Source of the DNA: Pseudomonas chlororaphis
GTDB taxonomy: Bacteria; Pseudomonadota; Gammaproteobacteria; Pseudomonadales; Pseudomonadaceae
Direction: 5' to 3'
Assembly: GCF_001921865.1 (NCBI RefSeq)
Contig: NZ_MSCT01000002.1
Coordinates: 124,001 to 188,000 of the forward strand
Length of the DNA: 64,000 nt
Made by a program: the position numbers and the translations under genes. Shown here one piece after another: positions 1-8,508 of this stretch; the stretch's first letter is position 1; the number at the start of each line of letters is the position of its first letter. The notes beneath the pieces are model-generated. The model saw only the letters and a list, made by a program, of their open reading frames with translations. It was not told the DNA's origin and did not search any database.

Positions 1-465
1 GATGTACACCGCGTAGCCCGGCAGGTTCAGGGCCACCGTGGTGCTGGAGAAGTTGACGATGCGCCCGCCGGCGTTCAGGCGGGTGGCCGCTTCGCGCAGG
101 GTGTTGAAGGTGCCGCGGGTGTTGATGGCGAAGGTCTGCTCGAACAGCTCATCGCTGTGTTGCGCCAACGGCAGGACCTTGAGGATGCCGGCGTTGTTGA
201 TCAGCGCATCGACCTTGCCCAGTTGCGCTTCGGTCTCGTCGAACAGCCGGCGCACGTCGCTGGCATCGGCCACGTCGGCCTTGACCGCTATGGCCCGATG
301 CCCGGCCTGGCGCAGTTCCACCACCAGCGCCGAGGCTTCGGTGGCGCTGCTGGCGTAGTTGATGGCGACGGCGAAACCGTCGTGGGCCAGTTGCCTGGCG
401 ATGACGGCACCGATGCCGCGGGAGGCGCCGGTCACGATGGCAACTTTCGAAGTCTGTTCAGTCAT
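1..465 (-). CDS. SDR-family oxidoreductase (partial, C-terminus off the left edge)
   Basis: The 155 visible residues start MTEQTSKVAIVTGASRGIGA, which holds the classical Rossmann TGxxxGxG cofactor motif (TGASRGIG). They continue with the NNAG motif and a serine-rich strand (IVNFSS) of the short-chain dehydrogenase/reductase family. The catalytic YxxxK lies beyond the window, so the gene is cut by the edge and not broken. The family reduces ketones or 3-oxoacyl thioesters with NAD(P)H in the cytoplasm; the substrate cannot be read here. It is divergent from the LysR gene that follows, a common arrangement in which the regulator controls the oxidoreductase. Confidence 0.85.
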   Translation of the reverse strand, partial: MTEQTSKVAIVTGASRGIGAVIARQLAHDGFAVAINYASSATEASALVVELRQAGHRAIAVKADVADASDVRRLFDETEAQLGKVDALINNAGILKVLPLAQHSDELFEQTFAINTRGTFNTLREAATRLNAGGRIVNFSSTTVALNLPGYAVYI

Positions 466-592
466 GGCGAATTACCTGATGGGAGGAGTGTGCGGTGGAA
501 GCAGATTCACAGGTTTATCCCGGCGGATAAATGCGCCAGAGTTGGCTTGACTGTTCAATAATCGCCAACAATCAAGACCTCGGGAGGCCGGC

Positions 593-1483
593 GTGGATCA
601 AGTCAAAGCGATGAAGGTGTTCGTGCGGATCTACGAACGCGGCAGCTTCACCCTGGCCGCCGCGGACCTGAACCTGCCGCGCGCCACCCTGACCCATTCC
701 CTCAACCAGTTCGAGGCCTGGCTCGGCACCCGCCTGCTGGAGCGCAGCACCCGTCGCGTGCGCCCGACCCTCGACGGCGAGGCCTATTACCCGCGTTGCG
801 TGCAGTTGCTGGCGGAACTGGAAGAGGCCGAGCTGGCGTTTCGCACGGTGGCGCCCAAGGGCCGTTTGCGGGTCGACCTGCATGGCACCCTGGCCAAGTA
901 CTTCGTGATTCCGGCGCTGCCCGAATTCATGGCGCGCTACCCGGACATCGAGCTGTCGGTCAGCGAGGCCGACCGTTTTGTCGACCTGATCGCCGAAGGG
1001 GTGGACTGCGTGCTACGCGCCGGCAGCCTGGGCGACTCGACGCTGATCGGCCGGCGCGTGGCCAACCTGCAACAGATCACCTGCGCCAGCCCGGCGTACC
1101 TGCGCCAATACGGCGAGCCGAAGAGCCTCGACGACCTGGCGCGGCACCGTGCGGTGAACTACGTCTCGCGCACCACGGCCAAGCTGTTCCCGTTCGAGTT
1201 CATGGTCGACGGCGAGCTGCGGGAAGTCGCCATCGACGGCGCGCTGTCGGTGTTCGGCGCCGAAATCTACGCGGCCTCGGCGGTGGCCGGGCTGGGCATC
1301 ATCCAGTGCCCGCGCTACCGCATGGCCGAGCAGATATCCCAGGGGCTGGTGCGCGAGATCCTGGCCGATACGCCCCCGCCGCCGATGCCGGTGTCGGTGC
1401 TGTACCCGCACAACCGCCACATGTCGCCCCGGGTGCGGGTGTTCGTCGACTGGCTGGCGCAGGTGTTCGCCCGGGCGGTCTGA
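593..1483 (+). CDS. LysR-family transcriptional regulator
   Basis: A 296-residue protein, the normal LysR length. The N-terminal winged helix-turn-helix (about residues 1-60, with FTLAAADLNLPRATLTHSLNQ) is followed by a periplasmic-binding-protein-like effector domain (about 90-295). The start is GTG, chosen because GGGAGG lies 5 bases upstream. The gene is divergent from the SDR reductase across a 127-bp gap, so it probably regulates that gene. The effector is unknown. It resembles the subgroup of LysR repressors that sit beside short-chain dehydrogenases in Pseudomonas; that is inference from context. Confidence 0.85.
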   Translation: MDQVKAMKVFVRIYERGSFTLAAADLNLPRATLTHSLNQFEAWLGTRLLERSTRRVRPTLDGEAYYPRCVQLLAELEEAELAFRTVAPKGRLRVDLHGTLAKYFVIPALPEFMARYPDIELSVSEADRFVDLIAEGVDCVLRAGSLGDSTLIGRRVANLQQITCASPAYLRQYGEPKSLDDLARHRAVNYVSRTTAKLFPFEFMVDGELREVAIDGALSVFGAEIYAASAVAGLGIIQCPRYRMAEQISQGLVREILADTPPPPMPVSVLYPHNRHMSPRVRVFVDWLAQVFARAV

Positions 1484-1607
1484 AGCGTGCCCGAGCGACG
1501 CCAGTCATCGCCGTTTACTGTATTGAATGTCATGATGTGTATAGTGTGTATTGTTAGCTTTTGACTGTGTACGGTGGCTTTTCGTGACGCATCGAAAGGA
1601 CACGGCA

Positions 1608-1790
1608 ATGCGCAGTCGGGAACTGATCAGGATGATCGAGGAGGATGGGTGGTATCTGATCGCGGTCAAGGGCAGTCATCACCAGTACAAGCATCTGCAC
1701 AAGCCGGGGCGGGTTACTGTCCCCCACCCGGACGCGGATCTGCCCAGGGGTACGGTCCACAGCATCCTGAAGCAGGCGGGCCTGAAATGA
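1608..1790 (+). CDS. hicA: HicA-family mRNA interferase toxin
   Basis: A 60-residue protein with the HicA double-stranded-RNA-binding-like fold. It carries the GSHHQYKH segment with the catalytic His of the GSHH motif, followed by VTVPHPDADLPRGTVHSILKQAG, which matches the family's conserved HP...L..GT...ILKQAG tail. HicA toxins cleave mRNA and are neutralised by HicB. An upstream in-frame ATG at 1551 would add 19 residues not typical of the family, so 1608 is used (AAGGACA upstream). hicB follows directly, which is the usual toxin-first order. Confidence 0.9.
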   Translation: MRSRELIRMIEEDGWYLIAVKGSHHQYKHLHKPGRVTVPHPDADLPRGTVHSILKQAGLK

Positions 1791-1819
1791 GGCAGGTGTT
1801 CGATGAGAGGGTCAACGAC

Positions 1820-2221
1820 ATGAAATTTCCGGTGGTGCTGCACAAGGATGCCGACTCCGAGTACGGGGTCATCGTCCCCGATGTGCCGGGCTGCTTTTCC
1901 GCGGGCCCGAGCGTGGCCCAAGCGTTCGATAACGTGCAGGAGGCGCTGTCCCTGCACTACGAGGGCTTGGTGGCCGACGGCGAGCCGCTGCCCCAGGTAC
2001 GCGAGATCGACGCGCATATCGACAACCCCGATTACGCCGGCGGTGTCTGGGGCGTGGTCGAGTTCGATATCACTCCGTACTTCGGCAAGTCGGTGCGCTT
2101 CAACGCCACCCTGCCGGAGCAATTGCTGGAGCGCATCGACCAGACCGTCAAGCGCGACCAGCGCTACCGTTCGCGCTCGGGCTTCCTGGCGGCCGCGGCC
2201 TTGCGCGAGCTGTCGGTCTAG
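1820..2221 (+). CDS. hicB: HicB-family antitoxin
   Basis: A 133-residue protein. The N-terminal half (about 1-75) is the HicB RNase-H-like domain, with VVLHKD...YGVIVPDVPGCFSAG. The C-terminal part (about 85-133) is a ribbon-helix-helix-like DNA-binding segment containing RFNATLPEQLLERID and YRSRSGFLAAAALREL. It neutralises HicA and should repress the pair. The start at 1820 has GAGAGG 9 bases upstream. An alternative in-frame ATG at 1787 overlaps the hicA stop as ATGA and would add 11 residues (MRQVFDERVND); both are plausible. Confidence 0.9.
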   Translation: MKFPVVLHKDADSEYGVIVPDVPGCFSAGPSVAQAFDNVQEALSLHYEGLVADGEPLPQVREIDAHIDNPDYAGGVWGVVEFDITPYFGKSVRFNATLPEQLLERIDQTVKRDQRYRSRSGFLAAAALRELSV

Positions 2222-2225
2222 CCGC

Positions 2226-2250
2226 TGTAGGAGCGAGCTTGCTCGCGATA
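2226..2250 (+). repeat. REP element, family 1 (single)
   Basis: TGTAGGAGCGAGCTTGCTCGCGAT lies just after the hicB stop. It is the GC-rich palindromic Pseudomonas REP core (GCGAGC/GCTCGC), seen many times in this window between genes and never inside one. Confidence 0.85.
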
Positions 2251-2266
2251 AGGCCCGCAAGGGCCT

Positions 2267-3313
2267 TCACGCACTCTCGCGCTCGATTACCCGGCATTCC
2301 AGCAGGTTCAGGCGCTGCACGTCCTCTTCCACCGGCAACACGCCCAGGCTTTCCAGGACCCGCGTCGCCGCCAGCACGCCGATCTCCAGGGCCGGCGGCT
2401 TGATGGTGCTCAGGCTGGGCAGCAACATCTGGGCGAAGGGGTAATCGCCAAAGCCCAGCACCGCGCATTCCTCGGGGATCTTCAGCCCCGCCCGTTGCCC
2501 GGCCAGGGAGCCGCCGGCGGCCAGGTTGTCGTTGGCGAAGACGATCGCGTCCGGGCGCGGGCGGCTGTTCATCAAGGCTTCCATGGCCTGCTTGCCGGCC
2601 TCGAATGGCGGCCGGTCGGCATCCGGGGCGAACACCCAGGGTTCCAGGCCCAACTCGTTCAGGGTCGCGGCATAGCCGTCGCGGCGCTCCAGGGCGCTGA
2701 GGTCGCCGGGGGCGCTGTTCTGCACGAAGGCGATCCGCCGGTAGCCCTTGCCGTGCAGATAACGCGCCGCCGTCACCCCGACCTGATAGTGGGAAAAACC
2801 GATTTGCAGCGGTTCGCGCTGGGGCTGGTAGTCCCAGGTTTCGATCACCGGGATATCCGCCTCGGCGATCATCTTTTCGGTGCCCGGGCTGTGGAAGTGG
2901 CTGGTCAGCACCAGGGCCGCCGGCGACCAGCCGAGAAAGGCCCGCACGGCGTTTTCCTCCTGCTGCGCATCGAAGTAGCTCGACGCCAGCAGCAGCTGGT
3001 AGCCGTGGCGGCTGAGGGTATCGCTGAAGCCCTGGATGGTGTCGGCGAAGATCGGCCCGGAGATGTTCGGAATCACCATGGCGACGATCTTGCCCCGTGC
3101 CGAGGCCAGGCCGCCGGCCACCAGGTTCGGTACATAACCCAGTTCGGCCACGACCTGGGCGATGCGTTCGCGGCGTTCCGGCGAGACGCTGTCCGGCTGG
3201 TTGAAATAGCGCGACACGGTGATCGCCGAAACGCCGGCCTGGCGGGCGACAGTGTTCAGGGTCACCCGCCCGGCGCCGCGGCGTTTGCGGCCTGGGGATT
3301 TTTCAGCGGTCAA
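2267..3313 (-). CDS. LacI-family transcriptional regulator (GntR/gluconate-type subgroup)
   Basis: A 348-residue protein. An N-terminal LacI helix-turn-helix (about 17-40, VTLNTVARQAGVSAITVSRYFN) is followed by the hinge helix (about 60-75) and a periplasmic-binding-protein-like ligand domain (KIVAMVIPNISGPIFADTIQGF onward). The overall pattern is closest to GntR/IdnR-like regulators of sugar-acid use, but the ligand is not certain. It is divergent from the TonB-dependent receptor. The intervening 206 bp hold a perfect LacI-type palindrome at 3401-3414, so repression of the receptor is the likely role. Confidence 0.87.
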   Translation of the reverse strand: MTAEKSPGRKRRGAGRVTLNTVARQAGVSAITVSRYFNQPDSVSPERRERIAQVVAELGYVPNLVAGGLASARGKIVAMVIPNISGPIFADTIQGFSDTLSRHGYQLLLASSYFDAQQEENAVRAFLGWSPAALVLTSHFHSPGTEKMIAEADIPVIETWDYQPQREPLQIGFSHYQVGVTAARYLHGKGYRRIAFVQNSAPGDLSALERRDGYAATLNELGLEPWVFAPDADRPPFEAGKQAMEALMNSRPRPDAIVFANDNLAAGGSLAGQRAGLKIPEECAVLGFGDYPFAQMLLPSLSTIKPPALEIGVLAATRVLESLGVLPVEEDVQRLNLLECRVIERESA

Positions 3314-3400
3314 GACACGCTCCTTCCATGAAACGAAAAGGCATATAAAAGTAATTTTTCAGTATTGGACGCTCTATGTGCAGCGTACCGATACTGGCGA

Positions 3401-3414
3401 TGTTAGCGCTAACA
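3401..3414. promoter_or_regulatory. LacI-family operator palindrome
   Basis: TGTTAGCGCTAACA is a perfect 14-bp palindrome centred on CG, the hallmark of LacI/GntR-family operators (compare the GntR site TGTTACCGGTAACA). It lies between a divergent LacI-type regulator and a TonB-dependent receptor, about 105 bp upstream of the receptor start. The natural reading is the binding site of the adjacent regulator; binding itself is inferred. Confidence 0.75.
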
Positions 3415-3519
3415 AAGTCAGTTGTCTGCTACTCGCTCGAGCGAATGCCCACGACCTGTTTTTCGGCGCTGCCGGCGTAGATCGGCAGCGGTTCAGGGCA
3501 AATTCCGCGCAGGTGCAGC

Positions 3520-5778
3520 ATGCAGAACATTCATGGGGATCAGCAGAAACGGGCGCGGTCGATCCGCGCGGTCAACGCATCGCGAGCGCCTCTGGGCTGG
3601 CTGTTGGCAGGGCTGGCGGCGCTGCCGTCGCCGGGCGCGTTCGCCGCCGACAATGGCCAGGCGGCGCAGGTTCAGGAACCGACGCTGAAGTCGGTGACGG
3701 TCACCGCCACTCGCCGCGAAGAGTCGCTGCAAAAGGTGCCGGTGGCAGTGTCGGTGGTCGATGGCGAACAGTTGGAGCGCGACAACCGCAACGGCGTCGC
3801 CAGCATCGTGCAGCAGGTGCCTTCGCTGAACTTTCGCACGGGCGCCTCGAACAAGGACACGTCGCTGTTCATTCGCGGCGTAGGCACCATTTCCACCTCG
3901 CCGGGCGTCGAGCCGACCGTGGCCACGGTGATCGACGGCGTGGTCTATGGCCGGCCGGGCCAGGCCACCCTCGATCTGCTGGACCTGGAGCGCATCGAAG
4001 TGCTACGCGGCCCCCAGGGCACCCTGTTCGGCAAGAACGCTTCGGCCGGGGTGCTGAACATCGTGACCAAGGCGCCGACCGCCGAAACCCATGGCTACAT
4101 CGACCAGGGCTACTACAGCGGCAACGAAAGCCGCACCCGCTTCGGCATCGGCGGCAGCCTGATTCCCGACACGCTCAAGGGCTCGGTCACCACCCTGTTC
4201 GGCAGCTACGACGGCAACGTCGACAACCGGCACAACGGCCATGAGGTCAACGGCTACAACCGCAAAGGCGTGCGCGGCAAGCTGGAGTTCACCCCTAGCG
4301 ACGACCTCACCTTCACCCTGGCGGCCGACTACATGCAGTCCCATGACGACGCGCCCAACGGCGTTGTCAGCAAGGCCCTGACGCCGGCCTTCGCCAGCGC
4401 GCTGAGCCCGTTCCGGGCCCGCAGCGACAACCGCGATATCAACACCGATACCCGCACTCACGTCGAAGACATCAACAAGGGCCTGTCCGGCCAGCTGGAC
4501 TGGAACCTCGGCGATTACACCCTGACCTCGATCACCGCCTGGCGCGGCTGGAACAACACCCAGTATCAGGATGGCGATCGCCTCGGCGCCGTCACCGCAG
4601 CGTTCCCCGGCACCGCCGACAAGGGCGACCTGGACTACAACCAGTACTCTCAGGAGCTGCGCCTGGCTTCGCCCAAGGGGCAGTTCCTCGAGTACGTCGG
4701 CGGGCTGTTCTACATGCACGGCAAGGACGAAGAAACCTATCGGCGCACCCTGACCACGACCACCGGCATCAACCGCGGCATTGCCGACTACAGCACCACC
4801 AGCGACAGCTATTCGGTGTTCGGCGAAACCACCCTGAACTTCACCTCGGATTTGCGCGGGATCGTCGGCCTACGCTGGACCCACGACGACCTGGAATACG
4901 ATCACCGCCGCGTGTCCACGTCGGCCACCACCGTCAGCGGCATCCAGCCCGGCACCAGCAGTTCGGGGTCGGTGGACGAGGATGGCTGGTCCGGGCGCCT
5001 GGGCCTGCAGTACGACCTGAGCGAGGCGGTCACCACCTACCTGACCTATTCGCGCGGCTACAAGGGGCCGGCCTACAACGTGTTCTTCAACATGCAGCCG
5101 CGGGACACCGAGGCGCTGAAACCGGAAACCTCCAACACCTGGGAAGCCGGGGTCAAGGCCACGGCCTGGAACAAGCGCCTGACTGCCAACCTGGCGATCT
5201 TCCACAGCGATTACGACAACTACCAGGCGAACTTCTTCGACACGGTCGCCGGTCAGGTGGTGACCCGCCTGATCAACGCCGGCAGCGTCAGCACTGAAGG
5301 CGTCGAGCTGGATTACGCTTTGCAGGCGACCCAGCAGTTGAAGATCTCCGGCGCCCTGGCCTACACCCGTGCGCGGATCGACGAGTTCGCATGCCCGGTG
5401 GGCGCGGCGGCCTCCTGCAACGTCAACGGCAAGCCGCTGCCGTTCACCCCGGACTGGAAGAGCTACGTGCGCGCCGATTACAGCATCCCGCTGGATAACG
5501 GCCTGGATATCGAACTGGGCACCGACTACAGCTGGCAGAGCGAAGTGCAGTACGACATCAGCCAGAACGCCGACACCAAGCAGGGCGCCTATGGCATCTG
5601 GAACGCCAGCATCGCCCTGGCCGACTACAACCAGGGCTGGCGGGTGGCGCTGCTGGGCAAGAACCTCGCCGACAAGTCCTATTCGCCACTGCTGGCCAGC
5701 GGCGGCAACTACATCTATCGCGCCGTGCCACGGGACGACGAACGCTATTTCGGGGTGCAGCTGCGCAAGGATTTCTGA
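3520..5778 (+). CDS. TonB-dependent outer-membrane receptor
   Basis: A 752-residue protein with a long basic N-terminus and a hydrophobic export segment (about residues 24-43, GWLLAGLAALPSPGAFA). A TonB-box-like SVTVTATRREES is followed by the plug domain (VPVAVSVVDGEQL... LERIEVLRGPQGTLFGKNASAGVLNIVTK). The rest is a 22-strand barrel ending in the typical aromatic residue (QLRKDF). It imports a large or scarce ligand through the outer membrane using TonB energy. There is no siderophore-type signature or N-terminal signalling domain. The LacI-type regulator upstream and the monooxygenase downstream argue for a carbon or organosulfur substrate over iron. Confidence 0.88.
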   Translation: MQNIHGDQQKRARSIRAVNASRAPLGWLLAGLAALPSPGAFAADNGQAAQVQEPTLKSVTVTATRREESLQKVPVAVSVVDGEQLERDNRNGVASIVQQVPSLNFRTGASNKDTSLFIRGVGTISTSPGVEPTVATVIDGVVYGRPGQATLDLLDLERIEVLRGPQGTLFGKNASAGVLNIVTKAPTAETHGYIDQGYYSGNESRTRFGIGGSLIPDTLKGSVTTLFGSYDGNVDNRHNGHEVNGYNRKGVRGKLEFTPSDDLTFTLAADYMQSHDDAPNGVVSKALTPAFASALSPFRARSDNRDINTDTRTHVEDINKGLSGQLDWNLGDYTLTSITAWRGWNNTQYQDGDRLGAVTAAFPGTADKGDLDYNQYSQELRLASPKGQFLEYVGGLFYMHGKDEETYRRTLTTTTGINRGIADYSTTSDSYSVFGETTLNFTSDLRGIVGLRWTHDDLEYDHRRVSTSATTVSGIQPGTSSSGSVDEDGWSGRLGLQYDLSEAVTTYLTYSRGYKGPAYNVFFNMQPRDTEALKPETSNTWEAGVKATAWNKRLTANLAIFHSDYDNYQANFFDTVAGQVVTRLINAGSVSTEGVELDYALQATQQLKISGALAYTRARIDEFACPVGAAASCNVNGKPLPFTPDWKSYVRADYSIPLDNGLDIELGTDYSWQSEVQYDISQNADTKQGAYGIWNASIALADYNQGWRVALLGKNLADKSYSPLLASGGNYIYRAVPRDDERYFGVQLRKDF

Positions 5779-5807
5779 GCACTCGAGAAGAGGGGGCACG
5801 CCCCCCT

Positions 5808-5831
5808 TGTAGGAGCGAGCTTGCTCGCGAT
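5808..5831 (+). repeat. REP element, family 1 (single)
   Basis: The same 24-bp core as at 2226, located between the TonB receptor and the flavin monooxygenase gene. Confidence 0.8.
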
Positions 5832-5888
5832 AGCGCACCCAGGCTCGCCCCCCGCCTGAACCCGTCCACATGCTCCAAGGACCCGCCC

Positions 5889-7217
5889 ATGCCCCAAGCT
5901 CCTCGCCAACTCAAGCTCGGCGCCTTCCTGATGGCGACCGGTCATCACGTTGCCGCCTGGCGGCATCCGTACGTACCAGCGGATGCTGGACTAGACTTTT
6001 TTGCGTACCGGCAATTGGCCCGGATCGCTGAAGACGCGAAGTTCGACGCGCTGTTCCTGGCCGACAGCGTGGCTGCCGCCATAGGCCCCGGGGCCAGCAG
6101 GATGGCGCGTTCCGACCAGTTTGAACCCTTGACTTTATTGGCCGCCCTCAGCGTCGTCACCGCGCATATTGGGCTGATTGCCACTAGTACTACGAGCTAT
6201 AACGTACCGTACCACGTAGCACGTAAGTACGCTTCGCTGGATCACCTGTCGGGCGGTCGAGCGGGTTGGAATCTGGTGACTTCCGATAATGCGGCCGAAG
6301 CGCAGAATTTCGGTCTCGAACAGCATCTTGGCCACGCCGAGCGCTACCGCCGTGCCCGCGAGTTCCATGAGGTGGTCACCGGGCTCTGGGACAGTTGGCA
6401 GGACGACGCCTTCGTCCGCGACAAGGCCAGCGGCCTGTACTACGACCCGGACAAGCTGCACGTGCTGGATCACCAGGGCGAACACTTCCGGGTCAAGGGG
6501 CCGCTGAATGTGGCGCGCCCGCCCCAGGGCCACCCGGTGGTCGTCCAGGCCGGCTCCTCCGAAGCCGGGCGCGAACTGGCGGCGCAGACCGCCGACGTGG
6601 TGTTCACCGCCCAGGCTTCGCTGGCCGGCGCCCAGGCGTTTTACGCCGACCTCAAGGGCCGCCTTGCGCGCTACGGGCGCGAGGCCGATTCGTTGAAAGT
6701 CATGCCCGGGGTGTTCGTGGTGGTGGGGCAGAGCGAAAGCGAAGCCCGGGAAAAATATGAATCGTTTCAGCAGTGGGTCGAACCCGAGGTTGGCGTGGCC
6801 TTGCTTGGGCGTATGCTGGGCAACTTCGACTTGTCGCCGTACCCGCTGGACGGCCCGCTACCCGAATTGCCGTTGACCGAAAGCGGTCAGCAAAGCCGGC
6901 AGAAACTGCTGACCGAACTGGCCGGCCAGGACAACCTGAGCCTGGCCGAGCTGGGGCGGAAAATCGCCGGCGGCCGCGGGCATTACAGCCTGATCGGTAC
7001 GCCGACGCAGATCGCCGACGAGTTGCAGAGCTGGTTCGAGGAGGGCGCGGCGGACGGTTTCAACGTGCTGGTCCCGCACCTGCCGGGCGGGTTGCAGGAC
7101 TTTGCCGATGCCGTGGTTCCGGAACTGCAGCGCCGCGGGTTGTTCAGAACCGAATACGAAGGCAAGACGTTGCGCGAGAACCTGGGGCTGGCGCGACCGA
7201 AGAACCGTTTTGCATAG
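5889..7217 (+). CDS. NtaA/DmoA-family FMN-dependent monooxygenase
   Basis: A 442-residue protein of the bacterial-luciferase-like fold, NtaA/SnaA/DszA/DmoA subgroup. Visible features are the start PRQLKLGAFLMATGHHVAAWRHP, the LADS strand near residue 57, TTSYNVPYHVARKYASLDHLSGGRAGWNLVTS (about 99-130, flavin pocket), and SSEAGRELAAQTADVVFTAQ (about 220). These enzymes use reduced flavin from a partner reductase to oxidise sulfonates, thioethers or aminopolycarboxylates. Nearby tauABCD suggests organosulfur use, which is inference. Codons between about 5960 and 6260 are clearly atypical for this genome while the protein stays intact. Confidence 0.88.
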   Translation: MPQAPRQLKLGAFLMATGHHVAAWRHPYVPADAGLDFFAYRQLARIAEDAKFDALFLADSVAAAIGPGASRMARSDQFEPLTLLAALSVVTAHIGLIATSTTSYNVPYHVARKYASLDHLSGGRAGWNLVTSDNAAEAQNFGLEQHLGHAERYRRAREFHEVVTGLWDSWQDDAFVRDKASGLYYDPDKLHVLDHQGEHFRVKGPLNVARPPQGHPVVVQAGSSEAGRELAAQTADVVFTAQASLAGAQAFYADLKGRLARYGREADSLKVMPGVFVVVGQSESEAREKYESFQQWVEPEVGVALLGRMLGNFDLSPYPLDGPLPELPLTESGQQSRQKLLTELAGQDNLSLAELGRKIAGGRGHYSLIGTPTQIADELQSWFEEGAADGFNVLVPHLPGGLQDFADAVVPELQRRGLFRTEYEGKTLRENLGLARPKNRFA

Positions 7218-7239
7218 ATAGACGACCGCTGCGCGGTCG

Positions 7240-7302
7240 ATCGCGAGCACGCTCGCTCCTACAGGATTGCGCTCCCTCTGTAGGAGCGAGCTTGCTCGCG
7301 AT
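7240..7302. repeat. REP doublet (inverted pair, family 1)
   Basis: Two family-1 cores face each other: ATCGCGAGCACGCTCGCTCC, then about 16 bp, then TGTAGGAGCGAGCTTGCTCG. This is the REPIN-like inverted doublet arrangement. It lies between the monooxygenase and the aldo/keto reductase. Confidence 0.85.
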
Positions 7303-7363
7303 AAGGTCCGCAGGACCTGAAGGCTTTACCCCACACATAGTCCCGCCAATGAGAGAGGATCTG

Positions 7364-8401
7364 ATGACGTATATCGCTGCCGAAAACCGTTACGACTCCA
7401 TTCCCTACCGCCGCGTCGGGCGCAGCGGCCTGGTGCTGCCGGCGCTGTCCCTGGGCCTGTGGCACAACTTCGGCGACAGCACGCCGATCGACACCCAGCG
7501 CGCGCTGCTGCGCACCGCCTTCGACCTGGGCATCAACCACTTCGACCTGGCCAACAACTACGGCCCGCCCTACGGCAGCGCCGAGATCAACTTCGGGCGC
7601 CTGTTGCGCGAAGACTTCAAGCACTACCGCGACGAGTTGATCATCTCCAGCAAGGCCGGCTGGGACATGTGGCCCGGTCCCTATGGCCAGGGCGGCGGTT
7701 CGCGCAAGTACGTGCTGGCCAGCCTCGACCAGAGCCTGCAGCGCCTGGGCCTGGACTATGTGGATATCTTCTATTCCCACCGTTTCGACCCGGACACGCC
7801 GCTGGAAGAAACCGCCAGCGCCCTGGCCACCGCGGTGCAGCAGGGCAAGGCGCTGTACATCGGCATCTCGTCTTACTCCGGGGTTAAAACCCGCGAAATC
7901 GCCGCCCTGCTCAAGGAATGGAAGGTGCCGCTGCTGATCCATCAGCCGGCCTATAACCTGCTCAACCGCTGGGTGGAAAAGGACCTGCTGGACACCACCG
8001 ACGAGCTCGGCGCCGGGGTGATCGCCTTTACGCCGTTGGCCCAGGGCCTGCTGACCGACAAGTACCTCAATGGCATTCCCGAGGATGCGCGGGTCAACCG
8101 CCCGGGCGGCGGTTCGTTGCAAGCCTCGCACCTGTCCGAGGCCAATATCGCCCATGTACGGGCCTTGAACGAGATCGCCAAAAGCCGCGGCCAGAGCCTG
8201 GCGCAACTGGCCCTGGCCTGGACCCTGCGTGACCCGCGGGTGACCTCGGCGCTGATCGGCGCCAGCCGCCCGGAGCAGATTGTCGAGAACGTCGGCGCGT
8301 TGCGTAACCTGAGCTTCAGCGCCGAAGAGCTGGCGCAAATCGACCGCTTTGCCCAGGAAGGCGGGATCAATCTGTGGGAGAAACCCTCGACGGCGGAGTG
8401 A
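7364..8401 (+). CDS. Aldo/keto reductase (YghZ/L-glyceraldehyde-3-phosphate reductase type)
   Basis: A 345-residue protein with an AKR (alpha/beta)8 barrel. The catalytic tetrad region shows FDLANNYGPPYGSAE (Asp, Tyr), ISSKAG (Lys) and DIFYSHRFDP (His). The C-terminal NADPH-binding loop is ALIGASRPEQIVENV. It is closest to the YghZ/Gpr (AKR14) group that reduces small aldehydes. The start at 7364 follows GAGAGGA; an upstream in-frame ATG at 7349 adds only five residues. It follows the flavin monooxygenase in the same direction after a REP doublet, so it may be transcribed separately. Confidence 0.9.
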   Translation: MTYIAAENRYDSIPYRRVGRSGLVLPALSLGLWHNFGDSTPIDTQRALLRTAFDLGINHFDLANNYGPPYGSAEINFGRLLREDFKHYRDELIISSKAGWDMWPGPYGQGGGSRKYVLASLDQSLQRLGLDYVDIFYSHRFDPDTPLEETASALATAVQQGKALYIGISSYSGVKTREIAALLKEWKVPLLIHQPAYNLLNRWVEKDLLDTTDELGAGVIAFTPLAQGLLTDKYLNGIPEDARVNRPGGGSLQASHLSEANIAHVRALNEIAKSRGQSLAQLALAWTLRDPRVTSALIGASRPEQIVENVGALRNLSFSAEELAQIDRFAQEGGINLWEKPSTAE

Positions 8402-8427
8402 GGCCGGCACGCGGCCCTTCGGGCCGC

Positions 8428-8491
8428 ATCGCGAGCACGCTCGCTCCTACAAGGTCCGACAGAATCCTGTAGGAGCGAGCTTGCTCGCGAT
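8428..8491. repeat. REP doublet (inverted pair, family 1)
   Basis: ATCGCGAGCACGCTCGCTCC faces TGTAGGAGCGAGCTTGCTCG with a short spacer. It sits between the converging aldo/keto reductase and the VapC-type toxin gene, where it could form a strong hairpin in either transcript. Confidence 0.85.
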
Positions 8492-8508
8492 GACTGCCAA
8501 GCAGTCGC

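Noticed and set aside
5889-7217. Possible frameshift or assembly error in the flavin monooxygenase gene, because of the odd 5960-6260 stretch
   Set aside because: The reading frame and family residues continue through the patch without a break; only codon choice is unusual.
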